This document shows, piece by piece, positions 9,062 through 19,982 of a stretch of 64,000 nt of DNA. Each line of letters starts with the position of its first letter. Within the stretch, counting starts at the first letter, position 1. Both the position numbers and the translations under genes were made by a program. The notes beneath the pieces were generated by a model. The model saw only the letters and a program-made list of their open reading frames with translations, was not told the DNA's origin and searched no databases. This stretch comes from Aquicoccus sp. G2-2 (GTDB taxonomy: Bacteria; Pseudomonadota; Alphaproteobacteria; Rhodobacterales; Rhodobacteraceae): the NCBI RefSeq assembly GCF_034555965.1, contig NZ_JAYDCK010000003.1, forward strand, positions 2,356,001 to 2,420,000, written 5' to 3'.

Positions 9062-9904
9062 ATGGCACTCAAGTCGTATAAGCCGACGACGCCGGGCCAG
9101 CGCGGGCTGGTGCTGATCGACCGTTCGGAGCTGTATAAAGGACGTCCCGTCAAATCTCTCACCGAGGGTTTGACCAAGTCGGGCGGCCGGAACAACACCG
9201 GGCGGATTACCTCGCGGCGTCGCGGGGGTGGGGCAAAACGCCTCTACCGGATCGTCGATTTCAAACGTAACAAACGCGATGTTGCAGCCACGGTTGAGCG
9301 GATCGAATATGACCCGAACCGGACTGCGTTTATCGCGCTGATCAAATATGCCGATGGTGAGCAGGCCTATATCCTCGCTCCGCAGCGGCTGGCAGTTGGT
9401 GATCAAGTGGTCGCCAGCCAGAAGGCCGACATCAAACCGGGCAACGCGATGCCGTTCTCCGGGATGCCGATTGGCACGATCATCCACAATATCGAACTGA
9501 AGCCCGGCAAGGGCGGACAGATTGCCCGCGCCGCAGGCACCTACGCCCAATTTGTTGGGCGTGATGGCGGCTATGCGCAAATCCGGCTCAGTTCGGGTGA
9601 ACTGCGTCTGGTGCGGCAGGAATGTCTGGCCACCGTCGGTGCCGTGTCGAACCCCGACAACAGCAACCAGAACTACGGCAAGGCTGGCCGGATGCGCCAT
9701 AAAGGCATCCGCCCAAGCGTCCGTGGTGTCGTGATGAACCCGATTGACCACCCGCATGGCGGTGGTGAAGGCCGGACCTCCGGCGGGCGTCACCCGGTGA
9801 CACCGTGGGGCAAGCCGACCAAAGGGGCACGTACCCGCAACAAGAACAAAGCGTCGCAAAAGCTGATCATCCGCTCGCGTCACGCCAAGAAGAAAGGGCG
9901 CTAA
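9062..9904 (+). CDS. rplB: 50S ribosomal protein L2
   Basis: L2 is needed for subunit association and peptidyl transfer. The 280-aa product has the full length and the segments [28 protein letters not shown] and the C-terminal active-region signature [14 protein letters not shown]. It is the first gene of a five-gene plus-strand cluster. The usual upstream genes rpsJ-rplC-rplD-rplW are missing from this locus. Confidence 0.98.
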   Translation: MALKSYKPTTPGQRGLVLIDRSELYKGRPVKSLTEGLTKSGGRNNTGRITSRRRGGGAKRLYRIVDFKRNKRDVAATVERIEYDPNRTAFIALIKYADGEQAYILAPQRLAVGDQVVASQKADIKPGNAMPFSGMPIGTIIHNIELKPGKGGQIARAAGTYAQFVGRDGGYAQIRLSSGELRLVRQECLATVGAVSNPDNSNQNYGKAGRMRHKGIRPSVRGVVMNPIDHPHGGGEGRTSGGRHPVTPWGKPTKGARTRNKNKASQKLIIRSRHAKKKGR

Positions 9905-9907
9905 GAT

Positions 9908-10186
9908 ATGTCTCGCTCTGTTTGGAAAGGCCCGTTTGTCGATGCTTACGTGCTCAAGAAAGCCGAAGCATCGCGCGAATCCGGGCGCAAGGAAGTCATC
10001 AAGATATGGTCGCGCCGCTCAACGATCCTGCCTCAGTTCGTGGGCCTGACGTTTGGCGTTTACAACGGCCATAAACATATCCCCGTCAACGTGTCGGAAG
10101 ACATGATCGGTCAGAAGTTCGGTGAGTATTCGCCGACGCGGACCTATTATGGTCACGCAGCCGACAAAAAAGCGAAGCGGAAGTAA
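9908..10186 (+). CDS. rpsS: 30S ribosomal protein S19
   Basis: S19 is a small-subunit head protein that contacts S13 and the A-site region. The 92-aa product begins [18 protein letters not shown] and includes [19 protein letters not shown] and [12 protein letters not shown]. It follows rplB by 3 bp and precedes rplV by 5 bp. Confidence 0.98.
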   Translation: MSRSVWKGPFVDAYVLKKAEASRESGRKEVIKIWSRRSTILPQFVGLTFGVYNGHKHIPVNVSEDMIGQKFGEYSPTRTYYGHAADKKAKRK

Positions 10187-10191
10187 AAGCC

Positions 10192-10572
10192 ATGGGTAAG
10201 AGCAAGAATCCCCGCCGCGTGGCCGAGAACGAAGCAATGGCGAAAACCCGTATGCTTCGCACCTCCCCGCAGAAACTCAACCTGGTGGCCGCGATGATCC
10301 GTGGCAAGAAGGTGGACAAGGCCCTGACGGACCTGACCTTCTCGAAAAAGCGGATCGCGCAGGACGTGAAAAAGTGCCTGCAAAGCGCCATCGCCAATGC
10401 CGAGAACAACCACAATCTCGATGTCGATGAACTTGTCATCGCAGAGGCGTTTGTGGGCAAAAACCTGACCATGAAGCGCGGGCGTCCGCGGGCACGGGGC
10501 CGGTTCGGCAAGATCATCAAGCCGTTCGCGGAACTGACGATCAAAGTGCGTCAAAACGAGGAGCAAGCCTAA
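10192..10572 (+). CDS. rplV: 50S ribosomal protein L22
   Basis: L22 lines the peptide exit tunnel and is a known macrolide-resistance site. The 126-aa product has [19 protein letters not shown] and the beta-hairpin region with [15 protein letters not shown]. Its stop codon shares one base with the rpsC start, giving tight coupling. Confidence 0.97.
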   Translation: MGKSKNPRRVAENEAMAKTRMLRTSPQKLNLVAAMIRGKKVDKALTDLTFSKKRIAQDVKKCLQSAIANAENNHNLDVDELVIAEAFVGKNLTMKRGRPRARGRFGKIIKPFAELTIKVRQNEEQA

Positions 10573-11279
10573 TGGGTAACAAAGTCAATCCGATTGGCAT
10601 GCGCCTTCAGGTCAACCGCACCTGGGATAGCCGCTGGTTCGCCAACACCAAGGATTACGGTGATCTTCTGCTGGAAGACATCGCCATGCGTGATTTCATC
10701 AAGAAAGAGTGCAAGCAGGCCGGTGTCGCCCGCGTGATCATCGAGCGCCCGCACAAGAAATGCCGGGTAACGATCCACACGGCACGCCCTGGTGTGATCA
10801 TCGGCAAAAAGGGCGCCGATATCGAAGTGCTGCGCAAGAAGCTGGCGAATATGACCGACAGCGAGCTGCACCTCAACATCGTCGAAGTGCGCAAGCCCGA
10901 GCTTGATGCGCAACTGGTGGCCGAAAGCATCGCCCAGCAGCTTGAGCGTCGGGTATCGTTCCGCCGTGCCATGAAACGTGGCGTGCAGAATGCCATGCGG
11001 ATGGGTGCACTTGGTATCCGGGTGAATGTCGCTGGCCGTCTTGGCGGTGCAGAGATTGCCCGAACCGAATGGTATCGCGAAGGCCGCGTGCCGCTGCACA
11101 CTCTGCGGGCCGATATTGATTACGCCGGTGCCGAGGCGGAAACCGCTTACGGCATCATCGGGATCAAGGTCTGGATCTTCAAAGGTGAGATCATGGAGCA
11201 CGATCCGCAGGCGCGCGACCGTAGGGCGCAGGAAATCCAGGATGGCCCGGCCCCGCGTGGCGCCGGCGGCCGTCGCTAA
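10572..11279 (+). CDS. rpsC: 30S ribosomal protein S3
   Basis: S3 lies at the mRNA entry site. The 235-aa product has the GxxG KH loop ([17 protein letters not shown], residues ~75-92) and the C-terminal domain with [30 protein letters not shown]. The proline/glycine-rich tail is typical. It overlaps rplV by one base and precedes rplP by 12 bp, with GGAGG just before rplP. Confidence 0.98.
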   Translation: MGNKVNPIGMRLQVNRTWDSRWFANTKDYGDLLLEDIAMRDFIKKECKQAGVARVIIERPHKKCRVTIHTARPGVIIGKKGADIEVLRKKLANMTDSELHLNIVEVRKPELDAQLVAESIAQQLERRVSFRRAMKRGVQNAMRMGALGIRVNVAGRLGGAEIARTEWYREGRVPLHTLRADIDYAGAEAETAYGIIGIKVWIFKGEIMEHDPQARDRRAQEIQDGPAPRGAGGRR

Positions 11280-11291
11280 GGAGGAATTGAA

Positions 11292-11705
11292 ATGCTTCAA
11301 CCAAAGCGCACGAAATTCCGCAAGATGCACAAAGGCCGGATCAAGGGGCTCGCCAAGGGTGGCTCCGATCTGAACTTCGGGCATTACGGTCTGAAGGCCA
11401 CTCAGCCTGAGCGTGTTACCGCACGCCAGATCGAGGCCGCACGCCGTGCCATGACGCGCCACATGAAACGTCAGGGCCGTGTCTGGATCCGGATTTTCCC
11501 GGATACCCCGGTCTCCTCCAAGCCCACCGAAGTGCGGATGGGTAAAGGGAAAGGCTCTGTCGATTACTGGGCGGCCAAGGTCAAACCCGGCCGGGTGATG
11601 TTCGAGATCGACGGCGTTGACGAAGACGTGGCTCGCGAAGCTCTGCGTCTGGCAGCAATGAAACTGCCGATCAAGACCCGGATTGTGGTTCGGGAAGATT
11701 GGTAA
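11292..11705 (+). CDS. rplP: 50S ribosomal protein L16
   Basis: L16 helps form the A-site of the large subunit. The 137-aa product contains [11 protein letters not shown] and the signature [19 protein letters not shown]. It is the last gene of the plus-strand half-cluster. The expected next gene, rpmC, is instead 4 kb back on the other strand, and two hairpins including an intrinsic terminator follow. Confidence 0.98.
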   Translation: MLQPKRTKFRKMHKGRIKGLAKGGSDLNFGHYGLKATQPERVTARQIEAARRAMTRHMKRQGRVWIRIFPDTPVSSKPTEVRMGKGKGSVDYWAAKVKPGRVMFEIDGVDEDVAREALRLAAMKLPIKTRIVVREDW

Positions 11706-11709
11706 GGTC

Positions 11710-11728
11710 GAAAGCGCATCGCGCTTTC
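11710..11728 (+). other. Perfect hairpin after rplP
   Basis: GAAAGCGC-ATC-GCGCTTTC forms an 8-bp perfect stem five bases past the rplP stop. No T-run follows. It may protect the 3' end of the ribosomal mRNA ahead of the true terminator. Confidence 0.45.
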
Positions 11729-11754
11729 TGACCAGTTCCGAATAGAAAAAGAAA

Positions 11755-11784
11755 AACCCGTGCGAGTAATCGCGCGGGTTTTTT
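11755..11784 (+). terminator. Rho-independent terminator of the rplB-rplP cluster
   Basis: An AACCCG-led stem pairs with CGGGTT around a short loop and is followed by a run of six T (GGGTTTTTT). The opposite strand has GAAAAAGAAAAA before the stem, so the element may also terminate minus-strand transcripts such as the tRNA. Confidence 0.85.
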
Positions 11785-11913
11785 GCACCTACGGCTTTGT
11801 GGCTCCCTCGTTGACCTGCTCCTCAGAAGCCCATCCGAACAGGTTCACCCCAAACACCCGACTTTTCAGGAAAACATGCCCGCTCTCAAAGCCCCGCGCT
11901 CCTCGCGCGAAGC

Positions 11914-11932
11914 GGTTTCTGGTCACCAGAAA
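11914..11932. repeat. Perfect 19-bp inverted repeat near the tRNA-Leu gene
   Basis: GTTTCTGGT-C-ACCAGAAAC is a perfect palindrome with a single central base, extended by imperfect AGCG / CGCT flanks. It lies about 50 bp past the 3' end of tRNA-Leu. No T-run adjoins. It could be a regulator site or a repeat; the function is unknown. Confidence 0.4.
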
Positions 11933-11983
11933 CTCGCTTATATTTCAATGTGTTAGCGTGATTCAACAGATGAAAATCTAAAT

Positions 11984-12070
11984 TGGTGCGGTCGAGAAGA
12001 CTCGAACTTCCACGGGTGTTACCCCACAGCGACCTCAACGCTGCGCGTCTACCAATTCCGCCACGACCGC
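11984..12070 (-). tRNA. tRNA-Leu (anticodon GAG)
   Basis: The acceptor stem GCGGTCG / CGACCGC closes an 87-nt cloverleaf that includes an encoded CCA (11984-11986). The anticodon loop reads TTGAGGT with anticodon GAG at 12034-12036. A long variable arm with GGGGTAACACCC and the TΨC arm GTTCGAGTC fit a class II leucine tRNA. It decodes CUC/CUU leucine codons. Confidence 0.96.
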
Positions 12071-12253
12071 ACTTGAATCAGTAGGCGGTCTATAGCGAAG
12101 CGCCCCGGCGTTGAAAAGGGCTTTTCGCGTCGGCTTTTCCGAATTGTTCCGGCACCCGCACCGCCCCTGCTTGACCGCCGAAACCGCCCGAAGCGCCCGA
12201 AGCCCCGCCAAGAGGACATGACATTCCCACCGCGCCGCGCTATCGCTTTGGCC

Positions 12254-12916
12254 ATGGTCGAATGGATTATCTCCGACGGGCTGACCGATTACGCTCAAGC
12301 CCTTGCTTTCATGGAAGCGCGCGTCGCCGCCATCGCCGCTGGCGAGGCCCGCGAATGTATCTGGCTGCTCGAACACCCGCCGCTTTACACCGCCGGCACC
12401 TCCGCCCGGCGCGAAGACCTGACCGACCCTGATCGCTTCCCCGTCTTTGAGGCGCGGCGCGGCGGGCAATATACCTATCACGGCCCCGGCCAGCGGGTGA
12501 TCTATGCCATGCTTGATGTCGGCCGCCGTGGCCACGACGTGCGCCGTTTCGTGACACAGCTTGAAAACTGGGTGATCGCCACGCTGGCCGAATTCAACGT
12601 CCATGGCGAAATCCGCGAAGGCCGTGTCGGCGTCTGGGTCGCGCGCCCCGAAAAGCCGCCCCTGCCCGATGGGCGCCCGGCAGAAGACAAGATCGCCGCC
12701 ATCGGCATCCGCCTGCGCAAATGGATAAGCTTTCACGGCATTTCGATCAATGTCGAACCGGATTTGACGCATTTCTCGGGCATCGTGCCCTGTGGCATCA
12801 CCGATTTCGGGGTCACCTCTCTGGTCGATCTCGGCCGCCCCGTCACCATGGCCGATCTCGACATGGCGCTGCAACGCAGCTTCCCCGGCACGGTCGGCGA
12901 TCTGCCTGAAAGCTGA
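12254..12916 (+). CDS. lipB: Lipoyl(octanoyl) transferase LipB
   Basis: LipB moves octanoyl from acyl carrier protein to lipoyl domains of 2-oxo acid dehydrogenases, starting protein lipoylation. The family signature [12 protein letters not shown], the lysine segment [12 protein letters not shown] and the catalytic cysteine in [17 protein letters not shown] are all present. The ATG at 12254 ([10 protein letters not shown]) is chosen because the homologs I recall begin there. An ATG at 12218 has an AGAGG only 2-3 bases upstream, which is poorly spaced. Confidence 0.93.
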   Translation: MVEWIISDGLTDYAQALAFMEARVAAIAAGEARECIWLLEHPPLYTAGTSARREDLTDPDRFPVFEARRGGQYTYHGPGQRVIYAMLDVGRRGHDVRRFVTQLENWVIATLAEFNVHGEIREGRVGVWVARPEKPPLPDGRPAEDKIAAIGIRLRKWISFHGISINVEPDLTHFSGIVPCGITDFGVTSLVDLGRPVTMADLDMALQRSFPGTVGDLPES

Positions 12917-13047
12917 CCTTTTTGTCGCCGCGAATTGGGCGGGGTATCAACCATCTGTGACAATTCACCCCGGCCGCTCCGCTTGCCTTATGGCCCTCTG
13001 TCAATATATCAACGGGCGACTCCACCCGTCGCGAAACGAGGTAAAAA

Positions 13048-13521
13048 ATGCAGAAAATCCTGACCACTTCCGCCGCCATCGCCACCATTCTGGCGCTTGC
13101 GTCCCCCGCCTTTGCAGATGGTGACGCCAAGAAAGGCGCGAAAATCTTCAAGAAATGCAAAGCCTGCCACTCGATCACCTCCCCGGACGGTGACAAAATC
13201 CAGCGCGGCGGCAGAACCGGGCCGGACCTTTATGGCGTAATCGGTCGTCAGGCGGGCACCTATGAAGGTTTCAAATACAGCAAGGTGATGATCGAATCCG
13301 GCGAAAAGGGGCTGGTCTGGAATCAGGAAGAACTGACCGCATACCTGCCTGACCCGACCAAATATCTTGACGAGATGTCCGACGATTCCGGCCGCTCGAA
13401 GATGACCTTCAAGCTGCGCAAGGGCGGCGAAGATGTGGCGGCTTACCTCGCCACTTTCTCGCCCGAACCCGCCGATGACGAAGCCAAGAGCGACGACAGC
13501 GACAGCGGCGATTCGAACTGA
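13048..13521 (+). CDS. cycA: Periplasmic cytochrome c550 / c2 family
   Basis: A soluble class I c-type cytochrome that carries electrons between the bc1 complex and terminal oxidases. The signal peptide is residues 1-23 (ALASPAFA | DGD). The heme motif CKACH has Cys37, Cys40 and His41, and the axial methionine is in SKMTF. The overall pattern (EGFKYS, acidic C-terminal tail) resembles Paracoccus cytochrome c550. The ribosome binding site GAGGTAAAAA precedes the ATG. A terminator follows and ctaD lies next in the same direction. Confidence 0.9.
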   Translation: MQKILTTSAAIATILALASPAFADGDAKKGAKIFKKCKACHSITSPDGDKIQRGGRTGPDLYGVIGRQAGTYEGFKYSKVMIESGEKGLVWNQEELTAYLPDPTKYLDEMSDDSGRSKMTFKLRKGGEDVAAYLATFSPEPADDEAKSDDSDSGDSN

Positions 13522-13550
13522 TCACAAAACGACACATAAAAATGCACGCA

Positions 13551-13581
13551 AACGGGGGCTTCGGCCTCCGTTTTCATTTTT
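13551..13581 (+). terminator. Rho-independent terminator after the cytochrome c gene
   Basis: AACGGGGGC-TTCG-GCCTCCGTT with one mismatch is followed by TTTCATTTTT. The UUCG tetraloop and T-rich tail make a good intrinsic terminator, separating the cytochrome gene from ctaD. Confidence 0.85.
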
Positions 13582-13791
13582 GCGCCCCTGCCTGCCCGTG
13601 TTCCCCGCATACCGCCGGGCACGCACCCGGCTTCAGCCGCCCCAGCGGCCCCCGCGCAGGCCACCAGATTATTTGATCTGGAGCAATTTCTTTCGTTGCC
13701 CCACCGCGCACGGGCATCTAAAACACTCTTTAATCCAATGCGCGGATTCTCACTTTTCCGTGCGTCACGAAATCAGTCAGGAGGTACCCCA

Positions 13792-15461
<1,670 letters not shown>

Positions 15462-15787
15462 AGCCCGGCTTCGTCCATGCGAAAGTCTCAAAGGCCCCGG
15501 ACATTCCGGGGCCTTTATCATGCGTCGCGCAGGCTTCGCATCGCCCGCATTCAAATGACCGCACTCTTCCTGCCTTTCACAGCAGCGCGGCAATGGACTT
15601 GCGGACAATTCGCGCGCCCCTTAACTTTTGCATTGGCCCTGCCATTCTGCGCAGGCCAAGCGCCTTGGAGGCCGCATGACACAAAACCGCTTTCCCGTTC
15701 GACGATGCTCACCAGCATGACAACCGCCATCGCTGGCGTGGCCGCACCCGTGCTGCGCCTCAAACCCAATAGCCCTCGATAAACACC
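15462..15787. other. Intergenic region after ctaD
   Basis: This 326-bp stretch contains the ctaD terminator. A possible 75-76-aa ORF (15556-15782) and a 14-codon ORF near 15676 are not convincing as genes. No other structure was recognised. Confidence 0.4.
15490..15516 (+). terminator. Terminator-like hairpin after ctaD
   Basis: AAAGGCCCCGG-ACATT-CCGGGGCCTTT is an 11-bp perfect stem. The T-run is short (three T), but position and symmetry suggest a bidirectional terminator. Confidence 0.75.
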
Positions 15788-16291
15788 ATGCCCGCCCGTT
15801 GGTCCAACTCCACCGCCAAGCGCGAACTGACACTCTGGCCGTACCGCTCGCTGCCGCGCCGCGGCTTCGCGGCGGTGATCCTGCTGGCCTTCACGCTGAT
15901 CACCGTGCCGCTTTACGGGCTGATCGGCACCGTTTTACTGTGGGGAATGCTGCCCTTCGTTCTGGCCGCCGTCGCCGGGCTCTGGCTGGCGCTGGAGTAT
16001 AGCTACAAAACCGCCGAGACCCGAGAGACGCTCACCATCACACCCCACGAAACCGTTCTCATTCACCAGCCCCGCAAAGGCGACGTGCTGGAATGGCGCT
16101 GCAACACATACTGGGTCGTGCCGCATATCTACGCCACGGATGGGCCCGTGCCGCACTACATCACGCTCACCGGCAATGGCCGCGAAGTCGAACTCGGGCA
16201 ATTCCTGTCAGAAAAGGAACGCCGCACCCTGATCAAGAAACTTGAACGGACGCTGGGCGAAATGAAAACCCTGACAGGCGGGGCGGACTGA
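15788..16291 (+). CDS. DUF2244 domain membrane protein
   Basis: The 167-aa protein has two adjacent hydrophobic segments (residues ~28-45 and ~48-65), followed by a cytoplasmic domain with the WRCNTYWV and VELGQFLSEKERRTL segments typical of DUF2244. The family's function is unknown. It often lies near cytochrome oxidase genes in this lineage, as here after ctaD. Confidence 0.8.
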   Translation: MPARWSNSTAKRELTLWPYRSLPRRGFAAVILLAFTLITVPLYGLIGTVLLWGMLPFVLAAVAGLWLALEYSYKTAETRETLTITPHETVLIHQPRKGDVLEWRCNTYWVVPHIYATDGPVPHYITLTGNGREVELGQFLSEKERRTLIKKLERTLGEMKTLTGGAD

Positions 16292-16569
16292 AAGCGCCGC
16301 CATAGGCACCGGCATCACCGCGTTTATCCGCCCACCACCCGAAACCGCAGCACCGCCTTACAATGGCAAAAAAGGACACCGACACGTTTGTCGCGCATCC
16401 AAAAGCCGCTGCGTTCGCATTTTCAAATGAAACCCGCAGGATTTTCCCCCATCCACCACAACACTGGAACAACATCCCCAAGCGGCCGTGATACGCCGCC
16501 TCCATTTTGTTGATTTACGGCCAATTTCGGATCATTCGGGAAAAAATCCCGAATCTCGGAGCTTTCGCA

Positions 16570-17625
16570 ATGTTTGAATCATTTGGCTTTGAAGACATAT
16601 CCGCCCGGCAAGTGTCTGTCCTGTTGGCCATCGTCATCGGTGTCGCCTTTGGCGCGCTGGCACAACAGACGAAGTTCTGCTTCCGCCGTTCCCTGACCGG
16701 CGAAGACCGTCGTCTGGCATCCGGTGTCTGGTTGATGGCTCTGGCGATGGCCGTTCTCGGCACACAGGCCGCCGTCACGCTTGGCTGGATCAGCTTTGCC
16801 GATCATCGCTTCATGGCCACCGATGTCCCGGTCGTTGCCATCGCCGTGGGCGGCGCGCTGTTCGGCGCAGGCATGGTCCTTGCGCGCGGCTGCATTTCGC
16901 GGCTCACCGTGCTGACCGGGTCGGGCAACCTGCGCGCGGGCCTGATGCTCTTGGTCTTTGCTATTGTCGCCCATGCCACGCTCAAGGGCGTTCTGGCCCC
17001 GGTTCGGGTGGCGCTCGGCAGTGTCACGCTTGATATGGGCGACCACGTCAGCCTCGCCGCCCTGCCCGGCGGCGCATGGCTCTGGGCCGGAGGCATCGCG
17101 CTTGCGGCTCTCCTTGTCGCCCTGCGCTCGGGCAACCGCGCGGGGCAACTGGCCATGGCCGCCGCCATCGGCCTCTTGGTGCCGCTGGCATGGGTCGGCA
17201 CCGGGTTTATCCTGTTTGATGAATTCGACCCGATCACCATGGAAAGCCTCAGCTTCACCTCGCCTTCTGCCGAAACCCTGTTCTGGACCATCGCCAACAG
17301 CGCCATCCCGGCTGGGTTCGGCACCGGGCTGGTCGGCGGTGTGCTGCTCGGAGCACTCGCGGCGAGCTTGCTTTTCGGTGGTTTCCAATGGCAAAGCTTC
17401 GCGACCCCACGTCAGACCGGACGTTATGCGGCGGGTGCCATCCTGATGGGCTTTGGCGGCGTGCTGGCCGGTGGCTGCACCGTCGGCGCGGGCCTTTCGG
17501 GCGTGCCCACGCTGTCGCTTGCCGCGATCGAGGCCATCGTGATGATTGCCCTCGGCGGGCTGGCCACCAACGCGCTACTCACCCGCGCACCAGCCCCCAC
17601 GCGGGCGGGTATCCCGGCGGAATAG
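16570..17625 (+). CDS. YeeE/YedE family sulfur-compound transporter
   Basis: A ~351-aa integral membrane protein with about nine hydrophobic helices. Two sulfur-transport half-domains are visible, with conserved cysteines in the ARGCISRLTVLTGSG and GGCTVGAGLSG segments. YeeE/YedE proteins import thiosulfate or related sulfur species. The ATG at 16570 (MFESFGF) has CGGAG about 9 bases upstream, so the upstream in-frame extension is not used. No dedicated partner gene is adjacent. Confidence 0.83.
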   Translation: MFESFGFEDISARQVSVLLAIVIGVAFGALAQQTKFCFRRSLTGEDRRLASGVWLMALAMAVLGTQAAVTLGWISFADHRFMATDVPVVAIAVGGALFGAGMVLARGCISRLTVLTGSGNLRAGLMLLVFAIVAHATLKGVLAPVRVALGSVTLDMGDHVSLAALPGGAWLWAGGIALAALLVALRSGNRAGQLAMAAAIGLLVPLAWVGTGFILFDEFDPITMESLSFTSPSAETLFWTIANSAIPAGFGTGLVGGVLLGALAASLLFGGFQWQSFATPRQTGRYAAGAILMGFGGVLAGGCTVGAGLSGVPTLSLAAIEAIVMIALGGLATNALLTRAPAPTRAGIPAE

Positions 17626-17751
17626 CAATAGGCGCCAACTTCCATTCAAAGGCTGCGCCGCCCCGTGGGGGCGGTTCGCCCGCTCTGGGGATACGGGGTC
17701 AGGCGCGAACCGGACCGAAAGCGATCCGGTGGGCCAAAAGCCACCGCGAAG

Positions 17752-19395
17752 TTAGACCAACTCGCCCGCAAGCGCCTCGTTGATCAACGCGACGGTCTCT
17801 TCCACCCCGTATAGGGCTGCAAACGCTCCGAAACGCGGCCCCTGACTCGCGCCCAAAAGAACCTCATAGATCGCCTTGAACCAGTCGCGCAGCGGCTCGA
17901 ACCCGTGGTTCTTGCCCACCGCAAACACCACGGTTTGCAAGAATTCCTGATCCGCCATGTCCGCCTCCGGCAGCGGCGCGTCATTGCCCTCCGCCGCGTG
18001 TTGCGCCGCAATCGCCGCCAGCGCCGCCTCCGGCCCGGAAAACGCAGCTGCCAGATCGGCCAGGGCCGCGCGCTCGCGTGTATCCGCCGCCCGGAAAACC
18101 TTGGTCGGCTTCACGAAATCATTGAAATACCGCACCGCATAGCCCGCCGCCGCATCAAGCCCCGGATGGGTTTCCGGCGATGCTTCGGGCGCATATTTCC
18201 CGATGAAGCCCCAAAGAACGTCCTTGTCTTCGGCGCTCGACGCGCTCGCAAGGTTAAGCAGCATCGAAAACGGCACCACCATGTCCGACGCGGGCACATC
18301 GCCTGCATGAATATGGAAAACCGGGTTGTTCAGCCGCTGTGTCTCATCCTGTTTGGGATAGGCGCGCAATTGCTGGTGATACTCGTCCATCGCCCGCGGG
18401 ATCACGTCGAAATACATCCGCTTCGCCGTCTTGGGCTTTTGATACATGAAATAACTCAGGCTCTCGGTTGAGGCATAGCTCAGCCATTCATCTATCGAAA
18501 TGCCGTTGCCGCTCGACTTGGAAATCTTCTGCCCCTTGTCGTCCAGAAACAGCTCATAGCTGAAATGCTCCGGCGCCCGACCGCCCAGAATCCGGCAAAT
18601 TCCGTCATAAATCGGCGTGTTGGTCGAATGGTCCTTGCCGTACATCTCGAAATCGACGCCCAGCGCCGCCCAGCGCGCCCCGAAATCCGGCTTCCATTGC
18701 AGCTTCACATTGCCGCCCGTCACCGGCAGCGTCCATTCGCGCCCGTCCTCATCGTCAAACGTAACCGTGCCATTGGCCGGATCGACATGGCGGATCGGCA
18801 CGTAAAGCACACGCCCGGTTTCCGGGTGGATCGGCAGGAAAATGGAATAAGTCTGCCGCCGCTCCTCGCGCAGGCTTTTCAACATCACCTTCATCACATC
18901 GTCATAACGCTCCGCCGCACGGCGCAGCACATCGTCAAACTGGCCCGATTTATAATACTCGGTGGCCGAATAGAACTCATAGTCAAACCCGAACGTATCC
19001 AGAAACCGGCGCAGCATCGCGTTGTTATGATCGCCAAAGCTCGCAAATTCGCCAAACGGGTCCGGCACCACGGTCAATGGCTTTTGCAAATGCTCTTTCA
19101 GCATCTCCTGATTTGGCACATTGCCGGGAATCTTGCGCATCCCGTCCATATCGTCGGAAAAACAGATAAGCCGCGTCGGTATATCCGAAATCACCTCGAA
19201 GGCGCGCCGGATCATCGTCGTGCGCAACACCTCGCCAAATGTCCCGATATGCGGCAACCCGCTCGGCCCATAGCCGGTCTCGAACAGCACATAGCCCTTC
19301 TCCGGCGGCGCTTTCTCATAGCGTTTCAACAGCCTGCGCGCCTCTTCAAAGGGCCAGGCCTTGCTCTTCATCGCCGCGTCGCGCAGATCAGACAT
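17752..19395 (-). CDS. lysS: Lysyl-tRNA synthetase, class I
   Basis: Charges tRNA-Lys with lysine. The HIGH-type motif [10 protein letters not shown] and the KMSKS-type motif QKISKSSGN show the class I (archaeal-type) enzyme, which is usual in many alphaproteobacteria. Length is 547 aa. The ATG at 19395 is preceded by GGAG with 7-bp spacing; a GTG one codon upstream is possible. It runs convergently toward the YeeE/YedE gene. Confidence 0.95.
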   Translation of the reverse strand: MSDLRDAAMKSKAWPFEEARRLLKRYEKAPPEKGYVLFETGYGPSGLPHIGTFGEVLRTTMIRRAFEVISDIPTRLICFSDDMDGMRKIPGNVPNQEMLKEHLQKPLTVVPDPFGEFASFGDHNNAMLRRFLDTFGFDYEFYSATEYYKSGQFDDVLRRAAERYDDVMKVMLKSLREERRQTYSIFLPIHPETGRVLYVPIRHVDPANGTVTFDDEDGREWTLPVTGGNVKLQWKPDFGARWAALGVDFEMYGKDHSTNTPIYDGICRILGGRAPEHFSYELFLDDKGQKISKSSGNGISIDEWLSYASTESLSYFMYQKPKTAKRMYFDVIPRAMDEYHQQLRAYPKQDETQRLNNPVFHIHAGDVPASDMVVPFSMLLNLASASSAEDKDVLWGFIGKYAPEASPETHPGLDAAAGYAVRYFNDFVKPTKVFRAADTRERAALADLAAAFSGPEAALAAIAAQHAAEGNDAPLPEADMADQEFLQTVVFAVGKNHGFEPLRDWFKAIYEVLLGASQGPRFGAFAALYGVEETVALINEALAGELV

Positions 19396-19513
19396 CACTT
19401 TTCTCCGATTCTTCCTCGCCGCCTATGCGGCAAGGCTTTGCTGTCCTATTGTGCTGCGGTGCAGAGGTCAATATTTACCACCCAACCGACCCCCGCCCAA
19501 AGGAGGCACCGCA

Positions 19514-19940
19514 ATGTCGAACCCGATCTCCCATCCGCTTTCGCCGCAGGATTGCCTCATCGCCTTGATGATTGCCGTTTCCGCATCAGACGAGAAAATC
19601 TCGCACTGCCGAGCTGATGAAAATTCAGTCGGCCGTGAACAACCTGCCGATCTTTGTCGACTATGACGATGACCGTATGAAACTCATGGCCCAAACCGTG
19701 TTCGATCTCTTCGATCAGGAAGACGGGCTTGACGCATTGTTTGGACTGGTCCGCGAAAACCTTCCCGAACGGCTCTTTGAAACCGCCTATGCGCTGGCCT
19801 GCGATGTCGGTGCCGCCGATGGCGCGCTGCACAATGAAGAGCTGCGCCTGCTCGAAGAAATCCGCTACGAGCTGAACATTGACCGCCTGCACGCTGCCGC
19901 CATCGAACGCGGTGCCCGCGCCCGCCACATGCGGGCATAA
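19514..19940 (+). pseudogene. TerB-family (tellurite resistance TerB-like) protein, frameshifted
   Basis: A strong AGGAGG precedes the ATG of an ORF reading MSNPISHPLSPQDCLIALMIAVSASDEK-style residues. The frame then breaks at 19600-19601. The remainder (RTAELMKIQSAVNNLPIF and the rest) continues one base out of frame to 19940. Removing the extra T at 19601 gives 141 aa with the TerB-like pattern of acidic helices. Unlike the other five breaks, this one is an added base outside a homopolymer. It may be an error or a real disruption. Confidence 0.7.
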
Positions 19941-19982
19941 ACGACGGGCGGATAGGCCAAGGCGCGCCTTCGCGCAGCCCCC

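Noticed and set aside
12035-12874. Minus-strand ORF over lipB and the tRNA gene
   Set aside because: It is antisense to lipB and overlaps the tRNA; no domain is recognised.
17658-17674. GC palindrome CCGCCCC-GTG-GGGGCGG between the YeeE/YedE and lysS genes
   Set aside because: It has no T-run in either direction, so it is not called as a terminator.
17752-19395. Archaeal-type lysyl-tRNA synthetase as a sign of horizontal transfer
   Set aside because: Class I LysRS is common across alphaproteobacteria, so it is not evidence of a recent transfer.
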